This document shows, piece by piece, positions 8,095 through 20,753 of a stretch of 64,000 nucleotides of DNA. The first letter of the stretch is position 1. Each line of letters begins with the position of its first letter. Source of the stretch: Datisca glomerata (taxonomy: Eukaryota > Streptophyta > Magnoliopsida > Cucurbitales > Datiscaceae); contig QANY01002227.1 in the NCBI GenBank assembly GCA_003255025.1, forward strand, positions 421,501 to 485,500. The letters are read 5' to 3'. The position numbers and the translations under genes are program-made. A model generated the notes under the pieces. That model was not told where the DNA came from, did no database searches, and worked only from the letters and a program-made list of their open reading frames with translations.

Positions 8095-11000
8095 CTAAGA
8101 TTTGGTAACAAAGGTACCAATATAGCCAACGCCAGCTACAAAGAAAGCAAATGATTGGAGGAACAGGTATATGAAGTAGCTGTTCTTCCCAAAAGCAATA
8201 TCGTAGCACCCGCAAAAGAAGAGGTACCCTCCAACAGCAAGTTCAAGCAGATGGAGTCTGTTCAAAGCAAACCAGAAACCAAAACAAAAACTGAGTATTT
8301 TATTTTAAGTGATCTAAGAATGTAAAAATATTTGAAGATGATTTTACCTTTCTCCAATCCTGAAGCGAGGTTTACGTGGAGCTTTGGCATCTAATTTTGT
8401 CTTGAGAGCGTCTCCTAATTTCTCAGTGACAACCCATTCATTTACTCTCCCTACTTCTAGCAGACCTATAAATGTCGCCTTCGTTCGGTGTAGAGACATG
8501 ACGTTCTCGAAAAGTATCCAGAAAATTAGCAAGTGAAAGGATCTGCACAAATAATACATCAATGCATAAGAAGAATTAAAATAGATCTTCATTTTTTTGT
8601 CTCTCTAGATTTTTGCAATAAGAAGACATGATGAGAGCTTGAGTGGCTAAAAAGAGAAAGAGACCTAGGAGTACCAACTGCATTAAGGAGAGTGATGATA
8701 GAAGGAATATAGACAGAACCCCATTTCGGAACTTCCACTTCGGGTACTAGAACAGTAGCCGGCAGGACAACACAGTAAAAGACGAACGTGACAATATGAG
8801 CAATGATCTTCCGAACAAAGAAGAAGCTGTATATCAGGTATAGTTTCTTCCAGAGAGAGACTTTCTGTAGTGCACAGAAAATTTAATGGTGATTAGAAAC
8901 GGACAGAGAAAAAAAGTACTTATAGTAAAATGAATACAGGTTGATTGCCTTGTTCTTTAGAATTTCTATTGCCATCTTTTTGAAGAGATTAGCAGGGCCA
9001 CAAGACCATCGATGCTGCTGATATCGGTAGGCCTTGAAAGTGCTCGGCAATTCATTTTTCACCTTAAAAGAAAAATAAATCAGATTGATTTCTCAAGTTT
9101 AACTTGCTTCTTTTGTTCTAATGTGCTATCATAAATTTTACCACCAAGGACTGTTGACTCATTAATATTCTTGATATGGTACCTTGAGGTCACCAACATA
9201 TACGAACTTCCAGCCATTGAGACTTGCTCGGACAGCCAAATCCATATCTTCCACAGTCGTCCGGTCCTTCCATCCTCCAGCCTCGTTAAGTGCAGTCATT
9301 CTCCACACACCAGCAGTCCCTATATATAAATTCAACGTTTATGATTGGTATGGAACTCCAATACGCTCGAAAGGGCAAATCCATTAGCTATCTTCTCAAT
9401 TTGTGTTTACCGTTGAAACCGAAAAAAGCATAGGTTGACGACCCCACTTCTTGCTCCACGATGAAATGATAATCCAATGACATCTCTTGCATTCTTGTCA
9501 TTAAGCATTCATTGGAGTTCACTGCAATAACACCCACAAACCATAATCACCCCTTCTATCCTGATTGGTCATCTAAGAAATTAGAATTTGTAACTGATAT
9601 CGAAAAACATAATTGTCTGTTATTGCATGACATGAGTTTCTAAAATAAAGAACAAATCAACAATAGAGAAGAGAATACCATCGTAAGAGTTTGGTTTCAA
9701 TAAACTTCTATTAAGTAACATGTCAATGTGCAAGAGTACAACAGGTTCTATTGAAGTTAGAATGCCTGTGACCAAATTAAAGGTTTGGAAACGAATTGCT
9801 ACCACAAAGTTTAAAGGCATGTGAATCTATTTTCATGCTCGTGAAAGACGCAAAAAGTTCGTAGCTTTCATCCATGAAACTGAATGGAAATATGCTATAA
9901 ATATACATATGGTGAAGAGTTCCCTCTATGATACACATGGATATAAGAAATAAGCAAGTATGGAATAGAGAAATCTAGTCCAAGATCTTTAATTCTCAAA
10001 ATGACCACTGAGTGAGAGAATAAAATCTGATTCCGTATAAAACTTATTACTTAAGAGATTGGTAAAATGTTCATTATTTGCTGAAGGGCACAGAACCCAA
10101 ATCATATGAATATATGAACTTGGTAATTACCCACCTATTCAGCCACTAGCCTGCATTGGTGAAGCAATACAATATTGAAGATAGTGTAAAAAGTACAAGT
10201 TTAAATTCAAAGCCAAAAAGTGAAAAGACCAATCCACAATTGAGAATCTAAGCAAGGTAATAACGTGCTTAAGCAGAGGATTAGGACACTCTAGGTAATT
10301 ACCAAATTTCCAGCGAGCTTGAACAAGAGCGATTTCAGGGTTCTGGGCGAGAAAGGGAATGGTACGCCAGAGAAAATCAGGCTCAGGCTGGAAATCAGCA
10401 TCAAAGATAGCCACATAATCGCACTGTTTAACATAACTATGCTTCATTCCCTCTTTAAGAGCACCTGCCTTGTACCCATTCCTGTTGTCCCTGATTTCGT
10501 ACTTTATGTTTATCCCTTTGCTTGCCCATCTTTGGCACTCTATTTCCACCAGATCCTGTTCGATTATCGCCAAATTTCACACAAACCCACATCAGATTTC
10601 GTGAAAATATGAGAGTGAAATTGAGGAAGATTTTGGGTCTGTTGTTTTCTACATGTGGACGTGAAAAGAGGAATGTGGCTCACTTTAATAAAACCAACGT
10701 ACAATATCTCAAGCACAAAGTACAACTACTTCAAGCGTGTCGGGAATCGATTATTTTGGGTTAAAAAACAAATTGCTGATGCTAGTCGACAAAGCCAATT
10801 TGCACTTTTTGAAGCTGGACAAGCCATTTTTATTAGCAAAACTTTATTTTTTATTTATTTATTGGGTTCAGATACAAACATTGAACCATGATCAACGGCT
10901 CAGATCGATCTAATACAAAATTAAAAAAAAATGTATATGAAATAAAAAACTAACTTTATCTGAGCCATTTATTTTTTAACCAAACCCAGATTGAACAGAA

Positions 11001-11639
11001 TTATCCTTTGTTCGAGTTAATAAGAGATGATCAGAAACCTTTTGTTTCATTTTTGTGTTCTTTTTGGTAAGACATAATGTTCTGTGTCAGTTTTGCGGTT
11101 CACTTGGTTAATGAAAAAGAGAAGTTGGTTTAAAGTTTAAACTGAATTGGGTTAGATGATCAGATGTGAAAACCTTAATAGCTGGGTCAGTTGAATCATC
11201 AAGAACTTGAATTATGATCCTATCAGACGGCCATGAAAGCCCACATGAAGCTCCAATTGACAACTGATAGACCTGCACAAAAGAAAAGCTTCAACGAAAT
11301 AAGCTTTAAAAAAACAGAGGAACACTCAAGCATAAAGGAAGATATCAGTACCTCCTTTTCATTGTACATTGGGATTTGCACAAGAACCATAGGATAAGCA
11401 GAATTACCAAACTCAACATCATCTTTAATGGGCGCCCATTTGTAACGCTTCTCAGGCTTTCTTCCAAACAATTTCACCAACACTATGGCTATACCCATAT
11501 ACACTTTCTCAATGAACAGCATCACAGACATTACCAAACAACCATATACTAGGAATTTCAACATTGGAACAATCAATGGAGCTCTCGTTTGCTCCCAAAT
11601 CAATCTAATCTGACTTGAAATCATCTCATCCCTCTCCAT
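8095..11639 (-). CDS. CSLA: Glucomannan 4-beta-mannosyltransferase (cellulose synthase-like A)
   Basis: Nine coding exons in transcript order: 11639-11352, 11272-11174, 10555-10303, 9521-9411, 9319-9183, 9062-8949, 8864-8665, 8542-8348, 8257-8095. They encode 519 residues, against about 530 for characterised CSLA proteins. The enzyme makes the beta-1,4-mannan backbone from GDP-mannose (and GDP-glucose) in the Golgi. Processive GT2 motifs are present: DDSTD at about 121-125, FDAD at 180-183, VEDMD at 273-277 and QQHRW at 311-315. An N-terminal membrane segment lies in exon 1, and hydrophobic segments cluster in exons 7 and 9. The overall text is closest to CSLA9-type proteins as I remember them. 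The intron after exon 6 uses a GC donor (AAG|GCAATC). The first ATG before MERDE is the start. It is intact, with no frame break. Confidence 0.95.
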
Positions 11640-11990
11640 TTTTCTGAATAATTCTCCAGTAGAGTTGTTTTTAGACTCAGTGTTTTGGAATTGGGATTTA
11701 AAGGGGAAATTAGCTTTGCGAAAAGAACACGTTGGTTGAAGAAAAGATTTGATTTTTGCTTATGGGTTACGTCAAAGGCAATGGCTTGAGAGCTGGACTG
11801 TCAGTGATCCTAATCAAACTATACTCCAATACTCCATATCAGTACAGAACAGGGTTGCTGCATTATAACAAAAGAAAACTTAAAACCCAGTTTAGAATTC
11901 ACTCTCTTTAAGCGAAAAGATCAAACCTTTGAAGAGAGAAAGAAAGAAAACTTGAATTTTAGGCTATAAGGTTATGAGCTTTGTATTTGT

Positions 11991-11997
11991 TTATATA
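11991..11997 (-). promoter_or_regulatory. Probable TATA box of the CSLA gene
   Basis: On the minus strand TATATAA lies about 355 bp upstream of the ATG. This would give a leader of about 320 bases. It is assigned by motif and position only. Confidence 0.45.
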
Positions 11998-12003
11998 TAA
12001 GTG

Positions 12004-15000
12004 TGTGAATTAAGAGGAAGAGGACAAAAGTAATCAAATAGATGAAGACCGCAGAGCTGAAACCACAGTTTTTGAGTGTCAATTCCAGTGTTCTTTGATT
12101 ACAACTATTAATAAAAAGATTAGAGAGATTTCTATGAATCTTTCTCTCAATGGATATAATTTTTTTTTTAGTTTAGTCTAATTTTATTTAATTTTGACCG
12201 ACTAAAACTAGCTCAGCTTTCACTTTTAGTCGTTCAAAGTGGGTTTATAAGCTGGCTTTTGTTCAATTTAAGTCCATATTTGTTGATCGGTCATTCCCCT
12301 TATAGAACTATCTCTAAGTTTTTTTCGAACAGTACTTGATTATTAAAAACTGAGAAGGAACTCTTCGTGGCGGCTCTATTATATTATTTCATGTATTAAT
12401 TATAATTAACGATACATTAAGATTTATACCATTTTAATTATTGATATTTTATGCTAGTGGCGGGACTTAATTTTCTTAACATTAATATAAATCAATAGAT
12501 TAGAGCACATGAAACAACATCCAGAGAGTTCCATAGTCAAATATTACCAAACTAAACAAAACAAATAATTATAATTTTCTTAAACATCATGATAGGAGAC
12601 CATTGTTATTGTCTGTGTGTAAATAGGCTGTCTCTCAAACTAAGGAAATCTCTTTACTGAATCTTCCATCAATCTTCCAAAAGGCTTTTTGGTTAAACTT
12701 CATACGCTGAATCCCTAGTTGTATTTTCACAAGTAATAGATTCAAAACTAAGAGTTGTAAAATCTATAGTACATCAAGCTATCAATTGCATGTATTATAC
12801 AATGACATGACATATTCATTTCAAAATAAACTAACGACGCTATAAACTCTTATGTGCTAATTGAATTATATCAAATTATATCTGAAAGCTTTCATACATG
12901 AGTTGTTCGTGACATGATTATGAGAAATAGTTATAGATATATGTTTTTTACTTTACTAGTCTAAATTTAATGTATCCTCTATTAAAGCAGGATAATCTTA
13001 AGAAAAGAGTCGATTATTTAATAATAGCTAGTGATTATATTTTATCTATATGTAATCTACAAATTGATATCCGTAAATTCTCGCTTCCCAACAAAAAAAA
13101 AAAAAAAGCTGCCGAACTAAAATGAAGTACTGGAAATCATAGGAGAATGTATAGAGCAAACAGTTTTAATTATATGTATGTGGGAAATATATGGATCTAA
13201 CTTTTTGAGAGACCTTTCTTATACCAATTTTTCGATTACTTTAACTTCAATGTGTTTTAATTAGCTTTAGACATCGGAAGAAATGCTTAATGAGTGTATA
13301 TTAAAAAGAAAAAATTATTACTTATGATGTACAATTGATCACACAACCGCATATATTATCCAATCATAGTATTATTGAGCATTTATTAAAAAAAATTAAT
13401 ATTCACATAAACTCATATAAGTTACACGAAATACTATAATAAAGATATTCAGGAATAATAAATGATTAATATAAAGCCAGGCTAAGTAAATTACTACACA
13501 AAATTTATGATCACGTATATAAATTACTTGCAGAAACACAAATAGACGTTTCAACCAGGGATGTCAATTATATTCGCGAGTATTCACACCTACAAATCAT
13601 CCATGAATTCTTGTAAATAGGTATGGATTAGGTTTAGTTTTTTTAATTTTTTTTACCCGTTAGATTTCAAGTGAGTATGGTGCGGTTATAGAGCAACTAT
13701 AAGCCAACAACTATCTGAAAAAATAGATAGCTATTGAAAAAGAATATCAAATACTCCTATATGGTTAGGTGTTTCTCAAATTTATAAGGTAATCATTGAA
13801 GAATAATAGTTGATGAAAGTTTTAATTGAAGTATGTTAAATGACATAAACCGTCATTATTAATGTTGTCACACCGATATTGTAACACTTATATATGTCAC
13901 ACTGGTATCATATGAATATGAACATGTTTATTCAGAAATAAGAAATGAAAGCGTAAAGATAATAATTTTTCGAGGAAACGTCCCCTAATAGATTTCTCGA
14001 GCCAACCAGACTTCTAAATTTAACCAATTGTTGATCCATAATCTTCGTTAGAGTAATCCCCTAATTACAGTTGATTTGCTCTCTTAAGTAGAAGAAAATT
14101 ACACAACTTCACTCCTAGATTAAGCAAACACTAACCCACTACAATAATGCTCCTATAAATTGCCGTTGGTGGCTAAGTAAAACTACTTAGACTAAATCGA
14201 ATAAACTGCAAAACGTTAAAATTACAGTAATTAATTAAATAATTAAGAACCCTATCGTACCACATAATTGCAAGCTTTTTTTAATGCTTTTGGATTAAAA
14301 CTACTAAACTAGGGTTTGGCTATAACAAGAAGGGTGGCTAAAGGTAATTATCCCTGTACTATAAATTTGTTCGTGTGATTAATTTGATCAATAAGAGAAT
14401 TAGCTTTTAAAGATACTATATTAGTATATATCATTAATTACGTAATTTACAATGATCTGAAATTAAAAGCTCATAATTTTTAACATCCACGACTCAAATT
14501 AGCTAGTCCCACGAGGACTGACTAAAATTTTTAGATTGAAAACTCGTTTTATTTTAATCATTAAAGGTTTCATACTGATTCTCACTTCCCCTAATAGCTA
14601 TGAACATTGCTAAAACGAGTCATGTTAGGTGCATGACTCGCGCTATAGTACATTTTCTAATGGCTATTGGTTGATATATATTGTGAGGTTTTATAAAAAA
14701 CATAAGAGGGTTATTAAACTATGGAAATAGACAATGATTAAATTATTGAACTTGTGAGGAAATTCATAGATCGGTTAGAACAATATACAGTTTTCAAAAC
14801 ATAGTGATCGAATGTACAGAATACTTAGATAACTAAATATTTATCATGATGACGCGTGGTCGTACTAATTTGAGAAAGAGAAATGATACTAAACCCCATA
14901 GCCTTTGGGAATAGTTATAATTTAGTCTCAAACTTTTTTCAAAACAATTTAGTACATTAACTTTCATTTTAAGCATAAACAGACCAAAATCAATCTGAAA

Positions 15001-15084
15001 TAACTAAGGAAAACATGTATGTGACACACACATATAAAATTAGCGTAAAAATCAAAGGATTTTTCACTGTTTCACAATGTCAAT
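12004..15084. other. Intergenic, AT-rich, no gene seen
   Basis: Long AT-rich sequence without coding frames or recognisable repeat structure. A short run of 15 A residues lies near 13093-13107. It separates the CSLA promoter from the CACTA element. Confidence 0.6.
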
Positions 15085-15639
15085 CACTACAAGAAAATAT
15101 GTCTACGGTGACGGTTATTCGAATCTATGGAGACGGTTTCTAACCGTCAGAATGGATACGGCGACGGTTGTACAGCTGTCGCAAATTGTATATATAATGA
15201 CAGTTCTACAACCGTCGCTAAATATGCAATCTTATTGCAGCGGTTATAGAACCGTCGCAAATTTGTCCTAGTCCAATTTTTTTACGACGGTCAAGGAACC
15301 ATCGCAAAAAAACACTAATTTCACATTCTCTTTCCTATTTCCACTAATTCTCAAAAATTCTTGCATATTAACACAATTTTAATGAGGTATATATTTCCAC
15401 AATAGTCAGAGTATTATCATTATATATATTTACAGAGCGCATAATTATAAAGTATTAAATCATTAATTAGATATCCAAAACTATAATAGATTATCAATAC
15501 AAATTATTTAATGAGTTCAAAGTATTAAAATTTGAAATAAAAATATATTTCAGAAGTACTATTAAATAACGTTAAACAACAAAAGGTTACCCTCGTCTTT
15601 ACGAGAGTCTTGCATAAACTTCATAATTAAGCTTAGCTG

Positions 15640-17160
15640 GGAACGTATCTCTGAACATTCAGCCGCACCTGATCATGTTTCTCACGCATCTCTAAACATC
15701 CAGCCTCTAACTGAGGTACACGTGCGCATTGAGCCTCCAACTCAGCTACTCGTGCACGTTGGGATTCTAGCTTAGTTGATAAACTGGTAGAATCTTGCGT
15801 GGACGATTCCCCACAAAATTACAAGAACACTTGAGATGGAGTTACCATGAGTCCTAATGAACATACTCGTTCAGGATGCTCTGGACCCAATACTTGTGAG
15901 AGCACTTTGTTTGGTGAAATTGGATCATAATCACCATCCGAAAGTTGACTCATGCGCTCTTTAAGTTTTGCCTATAATACAAAATTAAGACTTAGTATGA
16001 GTAAACATGTAATAACTATTTAAAAACTTGGTATTAATATTACAATTGTACTTACTGCAACGTTTGCAGTCTCTTCATTTACATAAGTTCCATCTTTCTG
16101 TTCATGTGAGGCTACAAATAGCTCCGTTCTTGAGGGCTCTCTTTGAAGCTCTTCTGTCTATAAAATGAGAACATATGATTAAATATACTTAAAATAAAAC
16201 TGATTAAAATAATTATAAAAGTTTATAATTTACCATTTTTTCTCTTTTCATTAGTATACTGCTACGTCCCAACGCGTGAGGGTGTTTTAGTTGCTCCGTG
16301 ATCTTCTGTTAGTTTCAACTTGCTTCTATATTTATGAAAAATAAAAAAAGAATTTATTTCACATACAATTAATCATAGTGTATAGTAAAAAATCATACAT
16401 TTCCTTCTTCTGAGTATCATCTAAGAATTATCGCAATAAAACTATCTTTTGGGATAGCATCATTCCAATGTTCTAATGCATCTTCCTCCATTTCATATGT
16501 CACCATATATTCATTCTTTATTCTGCTCTTCTCATCCTTTCATCTTGCATTTAACATTGTCAAAATATATGCTTGCAAACTTTCCTTTATTAGCACCGAT
16601 GACCTGACCTTGGGCATTGAAAGTCACAGGTATTCTATCATTGTCTGATCTTGCCCATATAGATGTCAACTGCGTCTGTCCTCGCGTACGCCTCACAGAT
16701 AGTTCTATTTAACAAAGTATTGGATAACATTATGATAATTAAATGGAACACTATTTTATTATCTCCCTTAACTTGAATAAGAGCGAACAAACCTTCTATT
16801 TTCATATTCATATTGTGGATTTGTTCTTCTAGATTCAATAGGAGAGTCAATATCCAATCGAGTATCTGAACGTGATGATTGACGTCTCGACGAGGCCATT
16901 GTATAATCCTGCACATGTTAATCATTATGATTATATCTGACTTAGAAAATATTTTATAACTAAGATAGTAAAATATTTTATTACTATCTTTAACCAAATC
17001 GTAAAAGTCCTTAACATCATAATCATCTCCGAATTTCCTCATTCTTTCATCTACATCATCAACCGGTTATTGTGATGGAATAGAGTCTGGACCATGTTCA
17101 TTGTTCAATAAATTACCAAATGCAGCATGCAACAAATCATTATCATCCTTAGGTGTTCAC
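15640..17160 (-). pseudogene. Broken plant En/Spm transposase (Ptta-like)
   Basis: Reading the minus strand, segments in varying frames resemble plant transposase genes. They are HAAFGNLLNNEHGPDSIPSQ near 17075-17145 with an in-frame stop after it, KFGDDYDVKDFYDLVKDSNK at about 16980-17040, RIPVTFNAQGQVIGANKGKF at about 16580-16640, EELQREPSRTELFVASHEQK near 16095-16155, and RMSQLSDGDYDPISPNKVLS near 15890-15960. Intron remnants separate them, and several stops and frame changes break them. The first two pieces recall the TNP2-type protein, the others the Ptta/En/Spm (TNPA-like) protein, so parts of two genes have been brought together by deletion. Confidence 0.75.
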
Positions 17161-18069
17161 TCGATCCTCTCTCAATTATAAAATTCAAAAACGGATCTAC
17201 TTCATCTTAATATGCCTTACTAAATATTAGTTTTGTCATCCAACTCTTATCTATTGCAACTCTCAAAGCTTAAAGAAGATCAAACAAATAGAATAATCAA
17301 AACTAATGCTACACCTTTTAGCCTACTATGCTAAAAAATAAAAAGAAGGCTCATATTCTTGATTATCCTAATTAACTGAGCGAACAAACCTTCTTGATCA
17401 CATCGCCTGCATATGAACGAGTTAATAGAAAAAAAATGAATGAGAGGTTAAAGTTGAGATATGTAATCAATAAAAAGTAAAACCTCCATCAATATGGAGA
17501 ATAATGTGTTAGCCCTCTTAAACCACACAACATATGTAACACATCTCTAATCAAAGGCATTGTGTGCAATCTAGTCAAGAACAAGGAGTGAACTAAATAA
17601 AGGCCTACAACATTGTAAAAATTTCACAAACAAACTGGGTGGACATGGAATGATCTGGTTTCAAATAGAGTTTTCAATTCACAAATCACTCATAAATAAT
17701 CTGAATATAAAACTATGTAGCTCTTTTAACAGAAAGGTCTGACAAAGGCATCATTAAAATGTAGATGTTAGCCCTTGATTAGTGACTATTGTTCCATTCA
17801 TTATAAAGTCGGTATATAAAGGGTGATTAGAGCAAATTTGACGACCCAACACATGTAAAATGCAGAAAGGACTGAATCCATGTAATCTAGAAAATAGAAG
17901 ACCCGTAAAATAGAGTACTTTCACGAAAGAAAGAATGACAAGGAGCTAGTATTCAAAACCATTGATCAACAGAGAGAATGACAAGGATAAACTCATAGAT
18001 AACTTTTGTACGTACATAGAAAAGTCCATAAATTTTTCAAAGAGATGAGAACCAGCGTACCAAGAAAAA

Positions 18070-18192
18070 TCGCATGTTGATCGAGCTGCGCTGGGGGAGA
18101 ATCGCATGTTGATCGAGTTGCGCTGGGGGATAATCGCCTGTTGATTGAGCTGTGCTGGGGGAGAATCGCCTGTTGAGTTGTGCTAGGGGAAA
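18070..18192. repeat. 32-bp tandem repeat inside the CACTA element
   Basis: Units starting TCGCATGTTGATCGAG begin at 18070, 18102, 18134 and 18166, exactly 32 bp apart; the fourth is shortened. The period is not a multiple of three, so it is not a protein repeat. It lies in the element's probable 5' region on the minus strand, next to the subterminal repeats. Confidence 0.85.
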
Positions 18193-18480
18193 ACATGGGG
18201 GAAATGGGGAAGAAGACGCGTGACGAAGGGTTAATTTAGGGTTTTTTTACGACGGTTTTTAAAACCGCCGTGATATATGTTTACAGTGTCCTTTTGCGAC
18301 GGTGATTAAAAGCCATCGTAATAGTGATTAAAAAAATCAAAACTACACCGTTTTATTAAATAATCCCTTGAAGCCTTTTAGACGGTTAGACGGAACCGTC
18401 GCAATAGGGATTAAAAAAAGCAAACCCCTCAAAGACATTTGCGACGGTTTTCATAAACCGTTGCAATTTTGCAATTAATC

Positions 18481-20753
18481 GCAAATGCCTTAAAAGTTGA
18501 AGGGGTTTGATGTAATTTATCCATTTGAAAAAAATACCTTTTTCTCATATTATATCACAAGTACATGCCTTAACTTTGATTTCACATTCTCCTTGAGAGA
18601 GAGATGTAGTTGATGGGTCATTAGAATAGATAAATCCAGATAATTTGAATGGTCAACCTTGAAAAACAAGTTTTAGTGAGAAGGATGAAGGAGGTGTAGG
18701 GTCAATCTCAAAGCAAAACAATAGAGAGAAGAAGAATTTAGTAAGGTGAGAGAGAAATTTCATAAAGATAAGTCAGAGAAGCATCATTGAATGACCAACA
18801 TTTTAAGAAGCATATCTCAATTCTACTCATCAATCCCCCCCACCACTACTATTATTATTTGCTTATATAGGAATAGTAATACTAATAGTCATATTTTGAT
18901 AGCACATCATTTTTAGAATTAGAATACCATTTGACCTCTTTTTTTCTCACCAACCATTCTCTTCTCAAGCCTATGTTTTCCCCTTTTTGGGTATTACTTT
19001 TATTCAGGAACCACATAAACGCCTATACATGTAAATCCCAGTTTCACTTTGTTGAGATGATATAATAGTTATAATCCTATTTTTTTTTACTCTAAATTTT
19101 GATGGTGTGTTTGCGCAATTGATCAATTAAAGAAAAAATTTCAGCTGATAAAAAAATAATCAAAGAAATTGTGCTCGCGTTTTAGCAATATTGTAAATTC
19201 CCTTGTGGAAAGCAGGAACGATAATAGTAATCGTCGAGTCATTTTATATATTTGTGAGTCTTCTTTACAAGAGGAAATAGAAAGAGTTGTAAGGAAAGCA
19301 AAGAACAACATTTTTTTCCTTTCTCCTCCATTCTTTTCCTTCTATCTCATACATATGGAATTGTAAGTGTATGTGTAGTGATTTGAAAACAAGTGAAAAT
19401 GACGTTTGTTTTAAAAAAGACATATTTGAACTTTTTTTTTAAATTGTTTAAGAACAAATACTAAAATAAAGTTAAAATTTAAAGAAACGTTTTGTAAACT
19501 TCATATGTAATTTTTTTAATTTCAAAACAGTAAAACAAAATTTCAAAACAGTAAATATTCGGGACACAATTACTCTAAAAAACTTAACTGTAAATCTGAG
19601 TCACCTATTATACATTAAGTAAAAAAGATTTTTTGTGATTAAAAAACATTTAAAAAATTACTAACAAAAACCCAAAATACATCATCTTCATCCCACATTT
19701 CCCTCTCTTTCTCACACTCTCACCGAATCAAATCTCGTTGTTGTCCAGACCATGACGTAACCGCTCACCGCCCGTCATCGCATAAATCTTTTTGTTCTCA
19801 CAATTTTTATCTTGTTGTGGGCCTTCTTATTCGCATATTTGTCCTCGTTTTAGAAGTTGTGACCGGCCAAAACTTACCTTCGATGTAAAATTTTTGTCTA
19901 CCATGTGAAATAAGTTGTTTACTGAGCAAAGAAACTTAAGCTATGTAAAATAGACACCTATTAACTAAATATACTGTTTACTCCATATAATGATTTGCTC
20001 AATCAGTAAACACATTGCTTTCTATGTGTAATTATTTTATTTCTCTATGTAACAAAATATTCATCATTCCTGAAGACAAAGGAGACAAATCCGGTTATTT
20101 CTTCAAAAAATGATAGAAAAAGCTAACTTTCTAATTCAAACTACAAAAACGGTCGGAAAACATTTTATTTACAAAAATGACTGAAAATAACCAAAGTAAA
20201 TATTTATCAAAATACACAGATGTAAATAAATTATTTACTTTATTCTGATCATTTTTGTAATAAAAATATTTATCAGACATTTTTACAGTTTAAATTAAAA
20301 AATTTATCATTTTTACAGTCTGAATTGAAAAATTTGTCAGTCTTACAATTCTCCCTTTATTTCTTTAAGCTGTTCTTGCAGTTGAAAATTTTACGGGATA
20401 GTTTTCCACTTAAAATAATTCAGTGTGATTTTCCTATATACTTTCCACATGATATGACATGATGTGATGTGAGTGATTATTAGGCCAATCCATCCGACTA
20501 AGAGTGGCCCCAATTCAGGATGGGCTAAGTTCTGTATAACCCGAAGTGTTCTCTTTGAATCTTCTTCTATCTTCCCTCTCGACCTCATCCTCCTTCGTCT
20601 CGAACTGACGCGCCGCCAGTGACTAATACGTGCCGCCCATGGTCATCTACGTGTATTTTTTATTAAAACTCAATGGGTTTCGCGGCAAAAAATTTAGGGA
20701 TTTAATAGGGTATTGCAAGGAAGATCACTAGTTTGCGCTTGGTTCAACCGGCA
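18481..20753. other. Intergenic; RPA43 promoter at its end
   Basis: AT-rich with no convincing gene. 19690-19800 has a pyrimidine-rich then GC-richer segment resembling a gene leader, but no coding frame follows. The last 200 bp should contain the promoter and leader of the RPA43 gene. Confidence 0.5.

Larger units (their letters stand above)
15085..18480 (-). mobile_element. Decayed CACTA (En/Spm) DNA transposon
   Basis: The left end is the classic terminus CACTACAAGAAAA at 15085-15097. Just inside lie five inverted subterminal repeats of the form GACGGTT...AACCGTCGCAA (15110-15310). Four more of the same family lie at the right end (18250-18470: for example GCGACGGTTTTCATAAACCG). The interior has remnants of an En/Spm-type transposase on the minus strand. 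I cannot find the matching right terminus or the 3-bp target duplication, so the right end is probably deleted or mutated. At 3.4 kb it is far shorter than autonomous CACTA elements and is surely inactive. Confidence 0.85.

Noticed and set aside
10319..10891. Plus-strand open frames across CSLA exon 3 and its intron
   Set aside because: They are antisense shadows of the coding exon and intron.
20391..20588. 65-codon minus-strand frame upstream of RPA43
   Set aside because: It lies in promoter sequence, has no features and no splice context.
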